A stretch of 64,000 nucleotides of DNA from Cellulophaga sp. F20128 (GCF_023015805.1 NZ_JALKBA010000010.1:1-64000); one strand, 5' to 3'; shown: positions 1 through 8,671, counted from the stretch's first letter. The notes: a model not told the origin generated them from the letters alone. Made by a program: numbers and translations.

Positions 1-95
1 CCATCAACCATCAACCATCAACCATCAACCATCAACCATCAACCATCAACCATCAACCATCAACCATCAACCATCAACCATCAACCATCAACCAT
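1..95. repeat. Heptanucleotide tandem repeat (CCATCAA)n
   Basis: Thirteen uninterrupted perfect copies of CCATCAA fill positions 1-91, followed by a partial CCAT. The array is cut by the window edge, so its full length is unknown. It ends about 20 bp before the -7 element used by mtaB and takes up the place where a -33 element would be expected. The unit length is not a multiple of three and no ORF uses it. It is a simple-sequence array that could vary in copy number by replication slippage. Confidence 0.97.
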
Positions 96-113
96 TTTCT
101 AATAAGTATTCCG

Positions 114-121
114 TATATTTG
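114..121 (+). promoter_or_regulatory. Bacteroidota -7 element of mtaB
   Basis: TATATTTG matches the TAnnTTTG consensus of the primary sigma factor of Bacteroidota and lies 33 bp before the mtaB start codon. No -33 TTG is evident because the heptamer array occupies that area. Confidence 0.7.
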
Positions 122-154
122 CACCCCAATAAAAAATGCTGTAATTAATTAAAA

Positions 155-1483
155 ATGAAGAAGAAGGTTGCTTTTTATACACTTGGTTGTAAGCTAAACT
201 TTTCGGAGACCTCTACCATTGCTAGAAGCTTTGTGGATGAAGGTTTTGATAGGGTAGATTTTTCTGAAGTAGCAGATATGTACGTCATAAATACATGTTC
301 GGTAACAGAAAATGCAGATAAAAGGTTTAAGTCCATCGTAAAACAAGCACAAAAGAAGAATTCCAAAGCATTTGTTGCTGCGGTAGGTTGTTATGCACAA
401 TTAAAACCAGAAGAATTGGCAGCGGTAGATGGTGTCGATTTGGTGTTAGGGGCTACTGAAAAATTTAAAATCACTGATTATATCAACGATTTGTCTAAGA
501 ACGATTTTGGTGAGATACACTCATGTGAAATTGAAGAAGCCGATTTTTATGTAGGTAGTTATGCTATTGGGGATCGAACGCGTGCATTTTTAAAAGTGCA
601 GGATGGTTGCGATTATAAATGTACCTATTGCACAATTCCCTTAGCTAGAGGTGTTTCTAGAAGTGATACCTTGGACAATGTGTTGCAGAACGCCGCAGAA
701 ATTTCGGCAAAAGGCATCAAAGAAATTGTACTTACTGGTGTAAATATTGGGGATTATGGCAAAGGAGAATTTGGAAATAAAAAACACGAACACACTTTTT
801 TAGACCTCGTAAAAGCGTTAGACACCATTGATGGGATTCATAGGCTAAGAATATCGTCTATTGAACCTAATTTATTAAAAAATGAGACCATAGAATTTGT
901 GTCTAAAAGCAATTCTTTTGTACCGCATTTTCATATTCCATTGCAAAGTGGTAGTGATGTGATCTTAAAATTAATGCGACGTAGGTATTTGACCAATTTG
1001 TATATAGATAGAGTAGCGAAAATCAAGGAAGTTATGCCACACGCTTGTATTGGGGTAGATGTGATTGTTGGTTTTCCTGGGGAAACAGAGGAACATTTTT
1101 TGGAGACCTATCACTTTTTAAATGAATTGGATATTTCTTATTTACACGTTTTTACCTATTCCGAAAGAGATAATACTGTAGCAGCTGCTATGGAAGGTGT
1201 TGTGTCTAAAAATGTGCGTAGTAAACGCAGTAAAATGTTGCGTGGCTTGTCCGTTAAAAAACGACGCGCTTTTTATGAAAGTCAGTTGGGAACAACACGA
1301 ACCGTTTTGTTTGAAGGTGAAAATAAAGAAGGATATATTCACGGGTTTACAGAAAACTACGTAAAAGTAAAAGCAACTTGGAATCCTGCTTTGGTGAATA
1401 CAGTACACAAGATAGTACTAACAGAAATAGCTGAAGACGGTTTGGTTCGGTTTAGTTTTGTAGAAAGTAATGTTATCGTATAA
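155..1483 (+). CDS. mtaB: tRNA (N6-L-threonylcarbamoyladenosine(37)-C2)-methylthiotransferase MtaB
   Basis: MtaB is a radical-SAM methylthiotransferase that adds a methylthio group to t6A37 in ANN-decoding tRNAs. The 442 residues have the family layout. An N-terminal UPF0004 domain carries the three cluster cysteines C12 (LGCKLN), C48 (NTCSVT) and C79 (GCYAQ). The radical-SAM triad CxxxCxxC is C152, C156 and C159 (GCDYKCTYC). A C-terminal TRAM-like region follows. The length is normal for the family. MtaB is preferred over MiaB because of the GCKLN start and the position of the motifs. It stands alone with its own promoter and is closed by a strong hairpin shared with the next, convergent gene. 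Confidence 0.9.
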   Translation: MKKKVAFYTLGCKLNFSETSTIARSFVDEGFDRVDFSEVADMYVINTCSVTENADKRFKSIVKQAQKKNSKAFVAAVGCYAQLKPEELAAVDGVDLVLGATEKFKITDYINDLSKNDFGEIHSCEIEEADFYVGSYAIGDRTRAFLKVQDGCDYKCTYCTIPLARGVSRSDTLDNVLQNAAEISAKGIKEIVLTGVNIGDYGKGEFGNKKHEHTFLDLVKALDTIDGIHRLRISSIEPNLLKNETIEFVSKSNSFVPHFHIPLQSGSDVILKLMRRRYLTNLYIDRVAKIKEVMPHACIGVDVIVGFPGETEEHFLETYHFLNELDISYLHVFTYSERDNTVAAAMEGVVSKNVRSKRSKMLRGLSVKKRRAFYESQLGTTRTVLFEGENKEGYIHGFTENYVKVKATWNPALVNTVHKIVLTEIAEDGLVRFSFVESNVIV

Positions 1484-1514
1484 AAAAAGCCTCTTTTTAA
1501 ATGAGGCTTTTTTT
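1484..1514. terminator. Bidirectional rho-independent terminator
   Basis: An A-run, AGCCTC, an AT-rich loop, GAGGCT and a T-run form a hairpin flanked by A and T tracts on both sides. It lies between the convergent mtaB and the GNAT-like gene and can serve both. Confidence 0.85.
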
Positions 1515-1524
1515 ATAATTTTGT

Positions 1525-1821
1525 TTAGATGCGAATCCCAACGGGTAACATCTCTTGGTATTGTCTTTTGTTTCTTCTTAAGAAACTTGCAATATCTGGG
1601 CTTGTAGGAACCACTCTCATGTTTTTTTCCTGAATTTCACTTAAAACAGCTTTAATGAAATCTTCTTTAAATTCTTTGGCTGTAATTTCTTCCGGAATAA
1701 TTAGTTTCGTTAAAAACACTTTACGTTCTTGTGAAGAGTATTCTATTTTGGCCAAATGTCCATTAACTCTAGTTTCGTACTGACGTAAAAAACTATTGTC
1801 TTTAATTTCTACTTCATTCAT
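1525..1821 (-). CDS. Small GNAT-like protein (YjdJ / Acetyltransf_CG type)
   Basis: A 98-residue protein resembling the short COG2388 GNAT proteins. The second half has the family signature: a beta strand ending in IIPEE, then the segment MRVVPTSPDIASFLRRN that matches the usual 'V.P.CP....LRRHP' end of these domains. The glycine-rich RGxGxG loop that grips the acetyl-CoA pyrophosphate is not visible; ITAKEFKED occupies its place. Cofactor binding is therefore doubtful, and the protein may be a divergent or non-catalytic member. It is monocistronic and ends at the shared terminator. Confidence 0.7.
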   Translation of the reverse strand: MNEVEIKDNSFLRQYETRVNGHLAKIEYSSQERKVFLTKLIIPEEITAKEFKEDFIKAVLSEIQEKNMRVVPTSPDIASFLRRNKRQYQEMLPVGIRI

Positions 1822-1998
1822 ATAGTATGGTTTTAAATTGTAGTTAAAATATGCATCAAAGTGTTCTAAAATGACGATATTTAAAAAAAGATTTAAGCAT
1901 TAAATATCGAAAGAAAATATCTAATGACAAGTTAACAAAGTTAGGTTAAAATAACCTAATTTCCTAGTTTTCATAAGGCTAAACCGTTTGTACTTACT

Positions 1999-2649
1999 AT
2001 GATTCATGTTTATTTTATGCCAGGTATGGCTGCGAACCCAACTATTTTTAAAAATATACGGTTGCCAGAGGCTATTTTTCAACAACACCTGTTAGAGTGG
2101 TTTGTACCAAGTAAGGGGATGACACTGGAGGATTATGCAAAAAAAATGTGTACTAAAATAGAACATTCAAACGTTGTATTAATTGGAGTGTCTTTTGGAG
2201 GGTTTTTAGTGCAAGAGATGGCTAAGCATATTAAGACGAGGAAAGTAATCATTATCTCTAGTGTAAAAACTAATAAGGAACTTCCCAAGCGTATGCTTTT
2301 GGCAAAGTATACCAAGGCGCATAAATTATTACCAACAGGCTTGGTGACCAATATGGAAGTACTTCACAAATACGCTTTTGGAGATGCCGTAACAAAGCGT
2401 TTGGAGTTGTATGATGAATTTTTATCTGTAAAGGATAAGTATTATTTGGATTGGTCTTTGGATCAAATTGTAAATTGGAATCAAACGAGTTGTGATCCAA
2501 ATGTCGTACACATTCATGGAGACAAAGATCCCGTATTTCCAATTCGGCATATAAAAGATTGTATTACGGTATCAAATGGTACGCATATCATGATAATTAA
2601 TCGGTTTAAATGGTTTAATGAGCATTTACCCAAAATAATTTTAGATTAG
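1999..2649 (+). CDS. Alpha/beta hydrolase
   Basis: A compact 216-residue alpha/beta-hydrolase without a signal peptide, so probably cytoplasmic. The nucleophile elbow is GVSFGG with Ser65. The acid is probably Asp177 in HGDKDPVFP, and the base is His196 in NGTHIMI. An early FMPGMAA segment fits the oxyanion loop. The substrate cannot be read from the sequence. It precedes the lytic transglycosylase by 49 bp, but that gene has its own -7 element, so they need not be co-transcribed. Confidence 0.85.
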   Translation: MIHVYFMPGMAANPTIFKNIRLPEAIFQQHLLEWFVPSKGMTLEDYAKKMCTKIEHSNVVLIGVSFGGFLVQEMAKHIKTRKVIIISSVKTNKELPKRMLLAKYTKAHKLLPTGLVTNMEVLHKYAFGDAVTKRLELYDEFLSVKDKYYLDWSLDQIVNWNQTSCDPNVVHIHGDKDPVFPIRHIKDCITVSNGTHIMIINRFKWFNEHLPKIILD

Positions 2650-2661
2650 GAAGGTATTTGA

Positions 2662-2669
2662 TATCTTTG
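2662..2669 (+). promoter_or_regulatory. -7 element of the lytic transglycosylase gene
   Basis: TATCTTTG matches TAnnTTTG and lies 29 bp before the ATG at 2699, just after the preceding stop codon. Confidence 0.6.
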
Positions 2670-2698
2670 AGTAGAATTGAATTTAAAGAAAAGATAAG

Positions 2699-3640
2699 AT
2701 GATGAAAATTATAAAAAATACGTTGATGTTTTTGGGTGTTGTTTGTGTTGCAGGGACTTTAATGTTTGCAGTACAAAGTGGAACAACAATTCCTGTTGAG
2801 GTTGCTGTAGACTTAGAATCTCCGGTAAATGCCTATAAAATAACATCTATTGACATCCCAGAGGATCTAAATTTTGCAGGTGAGTCTGTTCCAATGGAAG
2901 ATCCTGAGGTTATGGAGCGTATAGATCGTGAGTTTTTAGTGAACACCTATTGGCAGTCTAACGCCTTATTGTTGATGAAAAGAGCGCACAAGTATTTTCC
3001 AATTATAGAGCCAATTTTGGCAAAACATGGAATTCCAGATGATTTCAAATATTTGGCTGTGGCAGAAAGTGGCTTGCAAAATGTGGTTTCTCCGGCTGGA
3101 GCAACTGGTTTCTGGCAAATAATGAGGGCTACCGGAAAAGAATATGGATTAGAAATAAATGACAATGTAGATGAACGTTATCATATTGAAAAATCTACGG
3201 AAGTAGCTTGTCGTTATTTAGCCAAGTACAAAGAGAAATTTGGCAACTGGACCTTGGCTGCTGCATCGTACAACGCAGGAGCCGGAGCTATTAATAAATA
3301 CCTTGGGATTCAAAAAGTAGATACCTATTACAATTTATTATTGGGACAAGAGACAGGGAGGTATGTATTTAGAATTATGGCAATTAAAGAAATTCTTTCG
3401 TATCCAGAGAAGTATGGTTTTGAAATTTCTGAAGATGATATGTATAAGGCGGTACCAACCTTTACTATTGATGTAGATGAGCCTGTAGCTAACTTTGCTG
3501 ATTTTGCAAATACCTATGAGATTAACTACAAAGTGTTAAAGAGACACAACCCATGGCTAAGAGAGCCACACCTAAACAATAACTCTAGAAAGAAGTATAC
3601 CCTAGAAATACCAAATAAAGGGTATTATATGATCGATTAA
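2699..3640 (+). CDS. Lytic murein transglycosylase (MltD-like SLT domain)
   Basis: This enzyme cleaves peptidoglycan glycan strands to 1,6-anhydro products in the periplasm. The protein starts with tandem ATG codons at 2699 and 2702, followed by a hydrophobic signal peptide or anchor of about 25 residues. The SLT (GH23) domain spans about residues 100-215. The likely catalytic Glu123 lies in AVAESG, followed by GATGFWQIM and AASYNAGAGA, the family motifs. The tail (about 260-310) could be a divergent LysM-like module, but no clear LysM is seen. At 313 residues it is shorter than E. coli MltD (452). Confidence 0.9.
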   Translation: MMKIIKNTLMFLGVVCVAGTLMFAVQSGTTIPVEVAVDLESPVNAYKITSIDIPEDLNFAGESVPMEDPEVMERIDREFLVNTYWQSNALLLMKRAHKYFPIIEPILAKHGIPDDFKYLAVAESGLQNVVSPAGATGFWQIMRATGKEYGLEINDNVDERYHIEKSTEVACRYLAKYKEKFGNWTLAAASYNAGAGAINKYLGIQKVDTYYNLLLGQETGRYVFRIMAIKEILSYPEKYGFEISEDDMYKAVPTFTIDVDEPVANFADFANTYEINYKVLKRHNPWLREPHLNNNSRKKYTLEIPNKGYYMID

Positions 3641-3888
3641 GGAAGTTTCTCATTACTTTGGGTAGATACCCATGTAATAAGGAGAACTGACTTTATTAGT
3701 ATTGATACGGCTGAATCTTGATAGGAGGGCGCTGCACCATCGAAATTCACCGTGGTAATATTTTATAATAAAATGGTTTTACTCAGGAAGTACTGCGGTG
3801 ATTGAGGAAGTAGAAAATTTATTTAGAATACGAAATAGACCTTGGAGATTTCAAGTAAATAGAAGGTTATTTTAGGTTCACTTTAAAA
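3641..3888 (+). other. Gene-free structured stretch, candidate non-coding RNA or 3' UTR
   Basis: No convincing ORF exists in this gap. Three hairpins can be folded by eye. (1) 3644-3688 is a long imperfect stem with core TGGGTA/TACCCA (3659-3664 with 3667-3672), continued by ATTAC/GTAAT and TCTC/GAGA. (2) TCACCGTGGTA (3747-3757) pairs with TACTGCGGTGA (3791-3801), 11 pairs including two G-U. (3) Inside that, ATTTTA/TAAAAT lies at 3760-3774. A strong terminator follows at 3891. The stretch could be a 3' UTR of the transglycosylase mRNA or an independent small RNA; no known family is recognised. Confidence 0.4.
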
Positions 3889-3924
3889 TCAAAAGCCCAT
3901 CAAATTAGTTTGATGGGCTTTTTT
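3889..3924. terminator. Strong bidirectional terminator
   Basis: A perfect 14-bp stem (AAAAGCCCATCAAA with TTTGATGGGCTTTT) with a four-base loop TTAG, followed by Ts on either strand. It ends both the plus-strand transcript and the minus-strand pair at 3956-5360. Confidence 0.9.
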
Positions 3925-3955
3925 AGGATTGTTATGGTAAGGTTTTTCGTTCCTG

Positions 3956-4471
3956 CTAAATCTTCTTCAGTTGTTGCTTCATCATTTTAATCTGATCTGC
4001 AAGCATATTTTGTTTGTCTAACTTTTTAGCTTCATTTAATAGGGTAGTTGCTTCTCTTTTACGTCTTTTCTGCATTGCTATACCAGCCAAACTAAGTTTT
4101 GTCATGGCAACATCATAGTCCATTGTTAAGCCTAGTTTTAATGCTTTTTTAAAATATTTTTCAGCCTGTGTTAAATTAGTTTGCGAAAAAATAATACCAT
4201 GTAAATAGTTGTAGTACCCTTGCTGTTTTGTTGTAAGTGCACCTTCTGGGTTTTTAATTTTAGACAACCATTTTTCTGTACCCGCTAAATCTTGCTTTCT
4301 CATTCGTAAAAAAGAAAGTAAAATGATTTCGTTTCTAAAATAAAGAAAGATAAAAACTAATGATATTAGAATTAAAAAAATACCATTACCTATATTTCCA
4401 TCTGTAAATTGATAAACGGCGTACGCTATTATTAGGGTCGCTATGACCAGTTTAAAGTTTTTATTGAACAT
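3956..4471 (-). CDS. Membrane protein with two N-terminal helices and a TPR-like tail
   Basis: A 171-residue protein. Two adjacent hydrophobic segments (about residues 7-25 and 28-46) anchor it in the inner membrane. The rest is helical and charged and looks like two or three tetratricopeptide-type helix pairs (for example the ..A..YFKKALKLG.. segment near residue 105). It lies 4 bp downstream of the DUF6263 gene on the same strand and is probably co-transcribed with it. No specific function is recognised. Confidence 0.7.
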   Translation of the reverse strand: MFNKNFKLVIATLIIAYAVYQFTDGNIGNGIFLILISLVFIFLYFRNEIILLSFLRMRKQDLAGTEKWLSKIKNPEGALTTKQQGYYNYLHGIIFSQTNLTQAEKYFKKALKLGLTMDYDVAMTKLSLAGIAMQKRRKREATTLLNEAKKLDKQNMLADQIKMMKQQLKKI

Positions 4472-4475
4472 ATCT

Positions 4476-5360
4476 CTATTCTTCTATTGTTTTGTAAGTT
4501 ATTGTTGATGTAATTTTTGTTGGTATTTGCTGATTGCCTAACATAGGCAAAGTAGAATTTCCGCTAGAAGTACCAATGACTTCCATTTCTTGTATAAATC
4601 CAGTTTTAGAGTTTGCTGTTACCTTTGTTGTTTGTGTGCCTGTTAGATCCATATTGGCGGCGGCATCTTTAACGCTCATAATTACTGAAGCTTCACAACT
4701 AAGTTCTGTAGTATCGGCGTTATAGGTATTTAAGGTCCATTTGTTTTTTGTGTCTAATTTACCGGTATATTCATTCTCCCATGAATCGCCCACTTTTACT
4801 TTTGTTGCTGGATATAAGTAGGTCATTTGTTCAAAACTACTAGCCAAACCTTCTGTTCCATACTCCTTGCCTAAGGATTCTTTTACTAATTTTAAGGTTG
4901 TTTCATCTGTAATGCCAGAGGCATCCATCATTTTGTTTATGATTTCATCACCTCCTGTAACACTTGTTATATTGCCATTTTTTGCTAATGTTATTGAAAC
5001 AGGGATATTTAATATGGCATTGAACATAGCAGATTGCGGATTAGCTGTAGATACTTCTTTTGCTTTTATATCCATTAATTCACCTTGAAGATTAGAAGCC
5101 ATTTTCATATTTAAATCAGTAAATGACATTTCAATAGTATAAGAATCGTCAGTCATTGACGTCACTTTCATCAGATATTCACCGCTCACCGTGTTGGTAA
5201 GTTCATGAGACATGCCTTGAATTTCTTGAGAAATTACCTGTTTTGCATTTTGTTGTATGGTAAAAGTATCACCTTTTGCCAGTTTGTATTCTAATTTAGA
5301 TTGCGCCTTAAGGTGCAGGGAACACAATAAAATTGCGGTAATAAAGAGTATTTTTTTCAT
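4476..5360 (-). CDS. Secreted DUF6263-type protein
   Basis: A 294-residue exported protein. The N-terminus has a type I signal peptide (MKKILFITAILLCSLHLKAQS), with cleavage likely after LKA. The mature part is beta-rich, opens with KGDTFTIQQ and repeats threonine-rich strands, as in the DUF6263 family of Bacteroidota envelope proteins. It has no catalytic motif. It is the first gene of a two-gene unit with the TPR-like membrane protein. The family assignment is from memory of the pattern, and its function is unknown. Confidence 0.7.
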   Translation of the reverse strand: MKKILFITAILLCSLHLKAQSKLEYKLAKGDTFTIQQNAKQVISQEIQGMSHELTNTVSGEYLMKVTSMTDDSYTIEMSFTDLNMKMASNLQGELMDIKAKEVSTANPQSAMFNAILNIPVSITLAKNGNITSVTGGDEIINKMMDASGITDETTLKLVKESLGKEYGTEGLASSFEQMTYLYPATKVKVGDSWENEYTGKLDTKNKWTLNTYNADTTELSCEASVIMSVKDAAANMDLTGTQTTKVTANSKTGFIQEMEVIGTSSGNSTLPMLGNQQIPTKITSTITYKTIEE

Positions 5361-5389
5361 TTAAAAATAGTGTTGTAGATTTGCATTGG

Positions 5390-5397
5390 CAAAAGTA
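5390..5397 (-). promoter_or_regulatory. -7 element of the DUF6263 operon
   Basis: On the minus strand this reads TACTTTTG, a match to TAnnTTTG, 29 bp before the start codon at 5360. Confidence 0.6.
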
Positions 5398-5431
5398 GTA
5401 AAAACAAACTAAAATATTTTATTAATTAGGT

Positions 5432-5461
5432 TTGCTAAAGAAAAAACTCTTTGTATATTTG
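5432..5461 (+). promoter_or_regulatory. rpmH promoter (-33 TTG, -7 TATATTTG)
   Basis: TTG at 5432-5434 is separated by 19 bp from TATATTTG at 5454-5461. This is a full match to the Bacteroidota housekeeping promoter, 65 bp before the rpmH start codon. Confidence 0.8.
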
Positions 5462-5526
5462 CGCCCAGCTTTTCAGAAGCTAATTAACTAGATTTTTTAC
5501 ATATATTATTATAAAGATATTCTAAG

Positions 5527-5688
5527 ATGAGCAAAAGAACGTTTCAACCATCAAAAAGAAAAAGAAAGAACAAACACGGTTTTAGAGAGCGTATGGCTTC
5601 TGTTAACGGTAGAAAAGTTCTAGCACGAAGAAGAGCTAAAGGACGAAAAAAACTTAGTGTATCTTCAGAGTTGAGACACAAGAAATAA
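5527..5688 (+). CDS. rpmH: 50S ribosomal protein L34
   Basis: A 53-residue, very basic protein beginning [20 protein letters not shown], with the L34 hallmark [20 protein letters not shown]. The C-terminal extension [11 protein letters not shown] is usual in Bacteroidota. L34 is a late-assembly protein of the large ribosomal subunit. The gene is short enough to be missed by a 60-residue cut-off. It has its own strong promoter and terminator. In many bacteria rpmH is next to rnpA and dnaA; here it is followed by carB instead. Confidence 0.98.
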   Translation: MSKRTFQPSKRKRKNKHGFRERMASVNGRKVLARRRAKGRKKLSVSSELRHKK

Positions 5689-5712
5689 TGATTGAATTTA
5701 TTATAAAATAAT

Positions 5713-5749
5713 AAAGGTGTTACTTTTTTAAAAGTAGCACCTTTTTTTT
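5713..5749 (+). terminator. rpmH terminator
   Basis: A stem of AAGGTG-TACTTTT with AAAAGTA-CACCTT (single mismatches at the joints), followed by eight Ts, 25 bp after the rpmH stop. Confidence 0.85.
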
Positions 5750-5802
5750 GACTAAGCTGTACTTGCTGCAGCCATTACACCCACAAAGCAAAATACTATA
5801 AA

Positions 5803-8655
5803 ATGCCAAAAAGACAAGACATTAAATCGGTTTTAATAATAGGATCAGGACCAATAGTAATAGGACAAGCGTGTGAATTTGATTATTCAGGATCACAGGC
5901 ATTACGTTCGTTACGCGAAGATGGAATAGAAACGGTTTTAATTAATAGCAACCCTGCTACAATTATGACAGATCCATCAATGGCAGATCATATTTTTTTA
6001 AAACCCTTAACGACCAAATCTATCATTGAGATACTTAAAAAACATCCTAACATAGATGCTGTTTTGCCAACAATGGGTGGGCAAACGGCATTGAACCTAT
6101 GTATAGAGGCTGATGAAAAAGGTATTTGGGAAGATTTTAATGTTGAAATTATCGGGGTAGATATTGCAGCAATTAATATAACAGAAGATAGAGAGCAGTT
6201 TAGAGAATTGATGTTGAAAATTGGGATTGGTATGGCACCACAAGCAACTGCAACATCGTTCTTAAAAGGAAAAGAAATAGCGCAGGAATTTGGTTTTCCT
6301 TTAGTTATTAGAGCATCTTACACCTTGGGTGGGGCAGGTGCTTCAATAGTATATAAACCAGAAGATTTTGATGATTTACTAAGCATGGGCTTGGAGATTT
6401 CTCCAATACATGAGGTGATGATTGATAAGGCCTTGTTAGGCTGGAAGGAATATGAACTGGAATTATTGCGCGATAAAAACGACAATGTTGTGATTATCTG
6501 TACTATAGAAAATATGGACCCAATGGGGATACATACCGGCGATTCTATTACGGTTGCACCGGCAATGACATTGTCTGATAGAACTTTTCAGAGAATGCGG
6601 GATATGGCCATAAAAATGATGCGTAGCATTGGCGATTTTGCAGGAGGTTGTAACGTTCAGTTTGCAGTTAGCCCTGATGAAAAAGAAGATATTATTGCTA
6701 TTGAAATTAATCCAAGGGTTTCTAGATCCTCTGCCTTGGCATCAAAAGCAACGGGTTATCCAATAGCAAAAATTGCAACAAAGTTAGCAATTGGGTATCA
6801 TCTAGATGAGTTAGACAATCAGATTACAAAATCTACATCGGCTTTATTTGAACCGACATTAGATTACGTTATTGTAAAAATACCGCGATGGAATTTTGAT
6901 AAGTTTGAGGGATCGGATAGAACCTTAGGCCTGCAAATGAAATCTGTTGGTGAGGTAATGGGTATTGGTCGTTCTTTTCAAGAGGCATTACACAAAGCAA
7001 CGCAATCCTTAGAAATAAAAAGGAATGGCTTAGGAGCAGATGGAAAAGGGTATACAGATTACGATCAAATTATACAAAAACTAACAGTGCCAAGTTGGGA
7101 TCGCGTATTTGTTATTTATGATGCTATCCAATTGGGTATTCCGTTGAGTAGAATTCATGAGATCACTAAAATAGACATGTGGTTTTTGCGTCAGTATGAA
7201 GAATTGCACTTCTTAGAACGTGAAATTTCTAAATATACGGTAGAGAGTTTACCAAGAGAATTATTGTTAGAAGCCAAGCAAAAAGGTTTTGCAGATCGAC
7301 AAATAGCGCACATGCTAGATTGTTATGAGAGCGAAGTACATACCAAGCGTTCTGCCCAAGGTATCAACAGAGTATTTAAGTTAGTAGATACTTGTGCCGC
7401 AGAATTTAAGGCGATGACTCCTTATTATTATTCAACTTTTGAAGCAGAAATAGAAACTGCAGACGGTAGGCGTTATGTAGAAAATGACAGTATTGTTACA
7501 GATAAAAAGAAGATTGTTGTTCTTGGTTCAGGACCAAACAGAATTGGACAGGGAATAGAGTTCGATTATTGTTGTGTTCACGGGGTGTTGGCAGCTGCAG
7601 AATGTGGCTACGAAACCATAATGATTAACTGTAATCCAGAAACGGTTTCAACCGATTTTGATACGGCAGATAAATTATACTTTGAGCCCGTATTCTGGGA
7701 ACATATCTACGATATTATTCAGCATGAAAAGCCCGAAGGTGTTATCGTACAATTGGGTGGACAAACGGCATTGAAGCTTGCAGAGAAATTAGATAAATAC
7801 GGCATAAAAATAATAGGAACTAGTTTTGAAGCTTTAGATTTAGCGGAAGATAGAGGTAATTTTTCTAAAATGTTATTGGAGAATAACATACCATTTCCTA
7901 AATACGGAATTGCAGAAACAGCTGATGAAGCCTTGGTTCTTGCAGACGAATTAGATTTTCCTTTATTGGTTAGACCATCCTATGTGTTGGGCGGACAGGG
8001 AATGAAGATTGTAATTAACAAGCAAGAATTGGAAGAGCATGTCGTGAATCTACTAAAATCAATTCCTGGCAACAAATTATTATTAGATCATTATTTAGAT
8101 GGCGCCATTGAAGCAGAGGCAGATGCCATTTGCGATGGTGAAGATGTGTATATTATAGGAATTATGGAGCATATAGAGCCTTGTGGTGTACATTCAGGCG
8201 ATTCTAATGCTACTTTACCACCATTTAATTTGGGTGAGTTTGTAATGCAGCAAATTAAAGATCATACCAAAAAAATTGCTTTGGCATTAAATACAGTAGG
8301 ATTAATAAACATACAGTTTGCTATAAAAGACGATATGGTTTACATTATAGAAGCGAATCCTAGAGCTTCACGAACGGTACCTTTTATAGCCAAGGCCTAC
8401 AAAGAACCATATGTAAATTACGCAACCAAAGTAATGTTGGGTGAGAAAAAAGTAAAAGACTTTAACTTTAACCCGCAATTGGAAGGTTATGCTATTAAGC
8501 AGCCAGTATTCTCTTTTAATAAGTTCCCTAATGTCAATAAAAATTTAGGTCCAGAAATGAAGAGTACAGGAGAAAGTATTTTGTTTATTGATAGTTTAAA
8601 AGACGATGATTTTTACAACCTTTACGCGAGACGTAAAATGTATTTGAGCAAATAG
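5803..8655 (+). CDS. carB: Carbamoyl-phosphate synthase large subunit, without C-terminal MGS domain
   Basis: CarB makes carbamoyl phosphate from bicarbonate, ATP and glutamine-derived ammonia for pyrimidine and arginine synthesis. The two homologous halves are clear. The first begins with GSGPIVIGQACEFDYSG near residue 14 and has its ATP-grasp region at about 130-340. The second begins with GSGPNRIGQGIEFDY near residue 575. The protein stops at residue 950, just after GPEMKSTGES, whereas the E. coli enzyme has about 120 more residues forming the MGS-like regulatory domain. The reading frame closes normally before a terminator, so this is a domain absence and not a frameshift. carA is not in the window. 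Confidence 0.97.
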   Translation: MPKRQDIKSVLIIGSGPIVIGQACEFDYSGSQALRSLREDGIETVLINSNPATIMTDPSMADHIFLKPLTTKSIIEILKKHPNIDAVLPTMGGQTALNLCIEADEKGIWEDFNVEIIGVDIAAINITEDREQFRELMLKIGIGMAPQATATSFLKGKEIAQEFGFPLVIRASYTLGGAGASIVYKPEDFDDLLSMGLEISPIHEVMIDKALLGWKEYELELLRDKNDNVVIICTIENMDPMGIHTGDSITVAPAMTLSDRTFQRMRDMAIKMMRSIGDFAGGCNVQFAVSPDEKEDIIAIEINPRVSRSSALASKATGYPIAKIATKLAIGYHLDELDNQITKSTSALFEPTLDYVIVKIPRWNFDKFEGSDRTLGLQMKSVGEVMGIGRSFQEALHKATQSLEIKRNGLGADGKGYTDYDQIIQKLTVPSWDRVFVIYDAIQLGIPLSRIHEITKIDMWFLRQYEELHFLEREISKYTVESLPRELLLEAKQKGFADRQIAHMLDCYESEVHTKRSAQGINRVFKLVDTCAAEFKAMTPYYYSTFEAEIETADGRRYVENDSIVTDKKKIVVLGSGPNRIGQGIEFDYCCVHGVLAAAECGYETIMINCNPETVSTDFDTADKLYFEPVFWEHIYDIIQHEKPEGVIVQLGGQTALKLAEKLDKYGIKIIGTSFEALDLAEDRGNFSKMLLENNIPFPKYGIAETADEALVLADELDFPLLVRPSYVLGGQGMKIVINKQELEEHVVNLLKSIPGNKLLLDHYLDGAIEAEADAICDGEDVYIIGIMEHIEPCGVHSGDSNATLPPFNLGEFVMQQIKDHTKKIALALNTVGLINIQFAIKDDMVYIIEANPRASRTVPFIAKAYKEPYVNYATKVMLGEKKVKDFNFNPQLEGYAIKQPVFSFNKFPNVNKNLGPEMKSTGESILFIDSLKDDDFYNLYARRKMYLSK

Positions 8656-8671
8656 AAAAACAGTTTTATAT

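Noticed and set aside
1-95. A CRISPR array
   Set aside because: The units are 7 bp with no spacers, and no cas genes are present. It is a simple tandem repeat.
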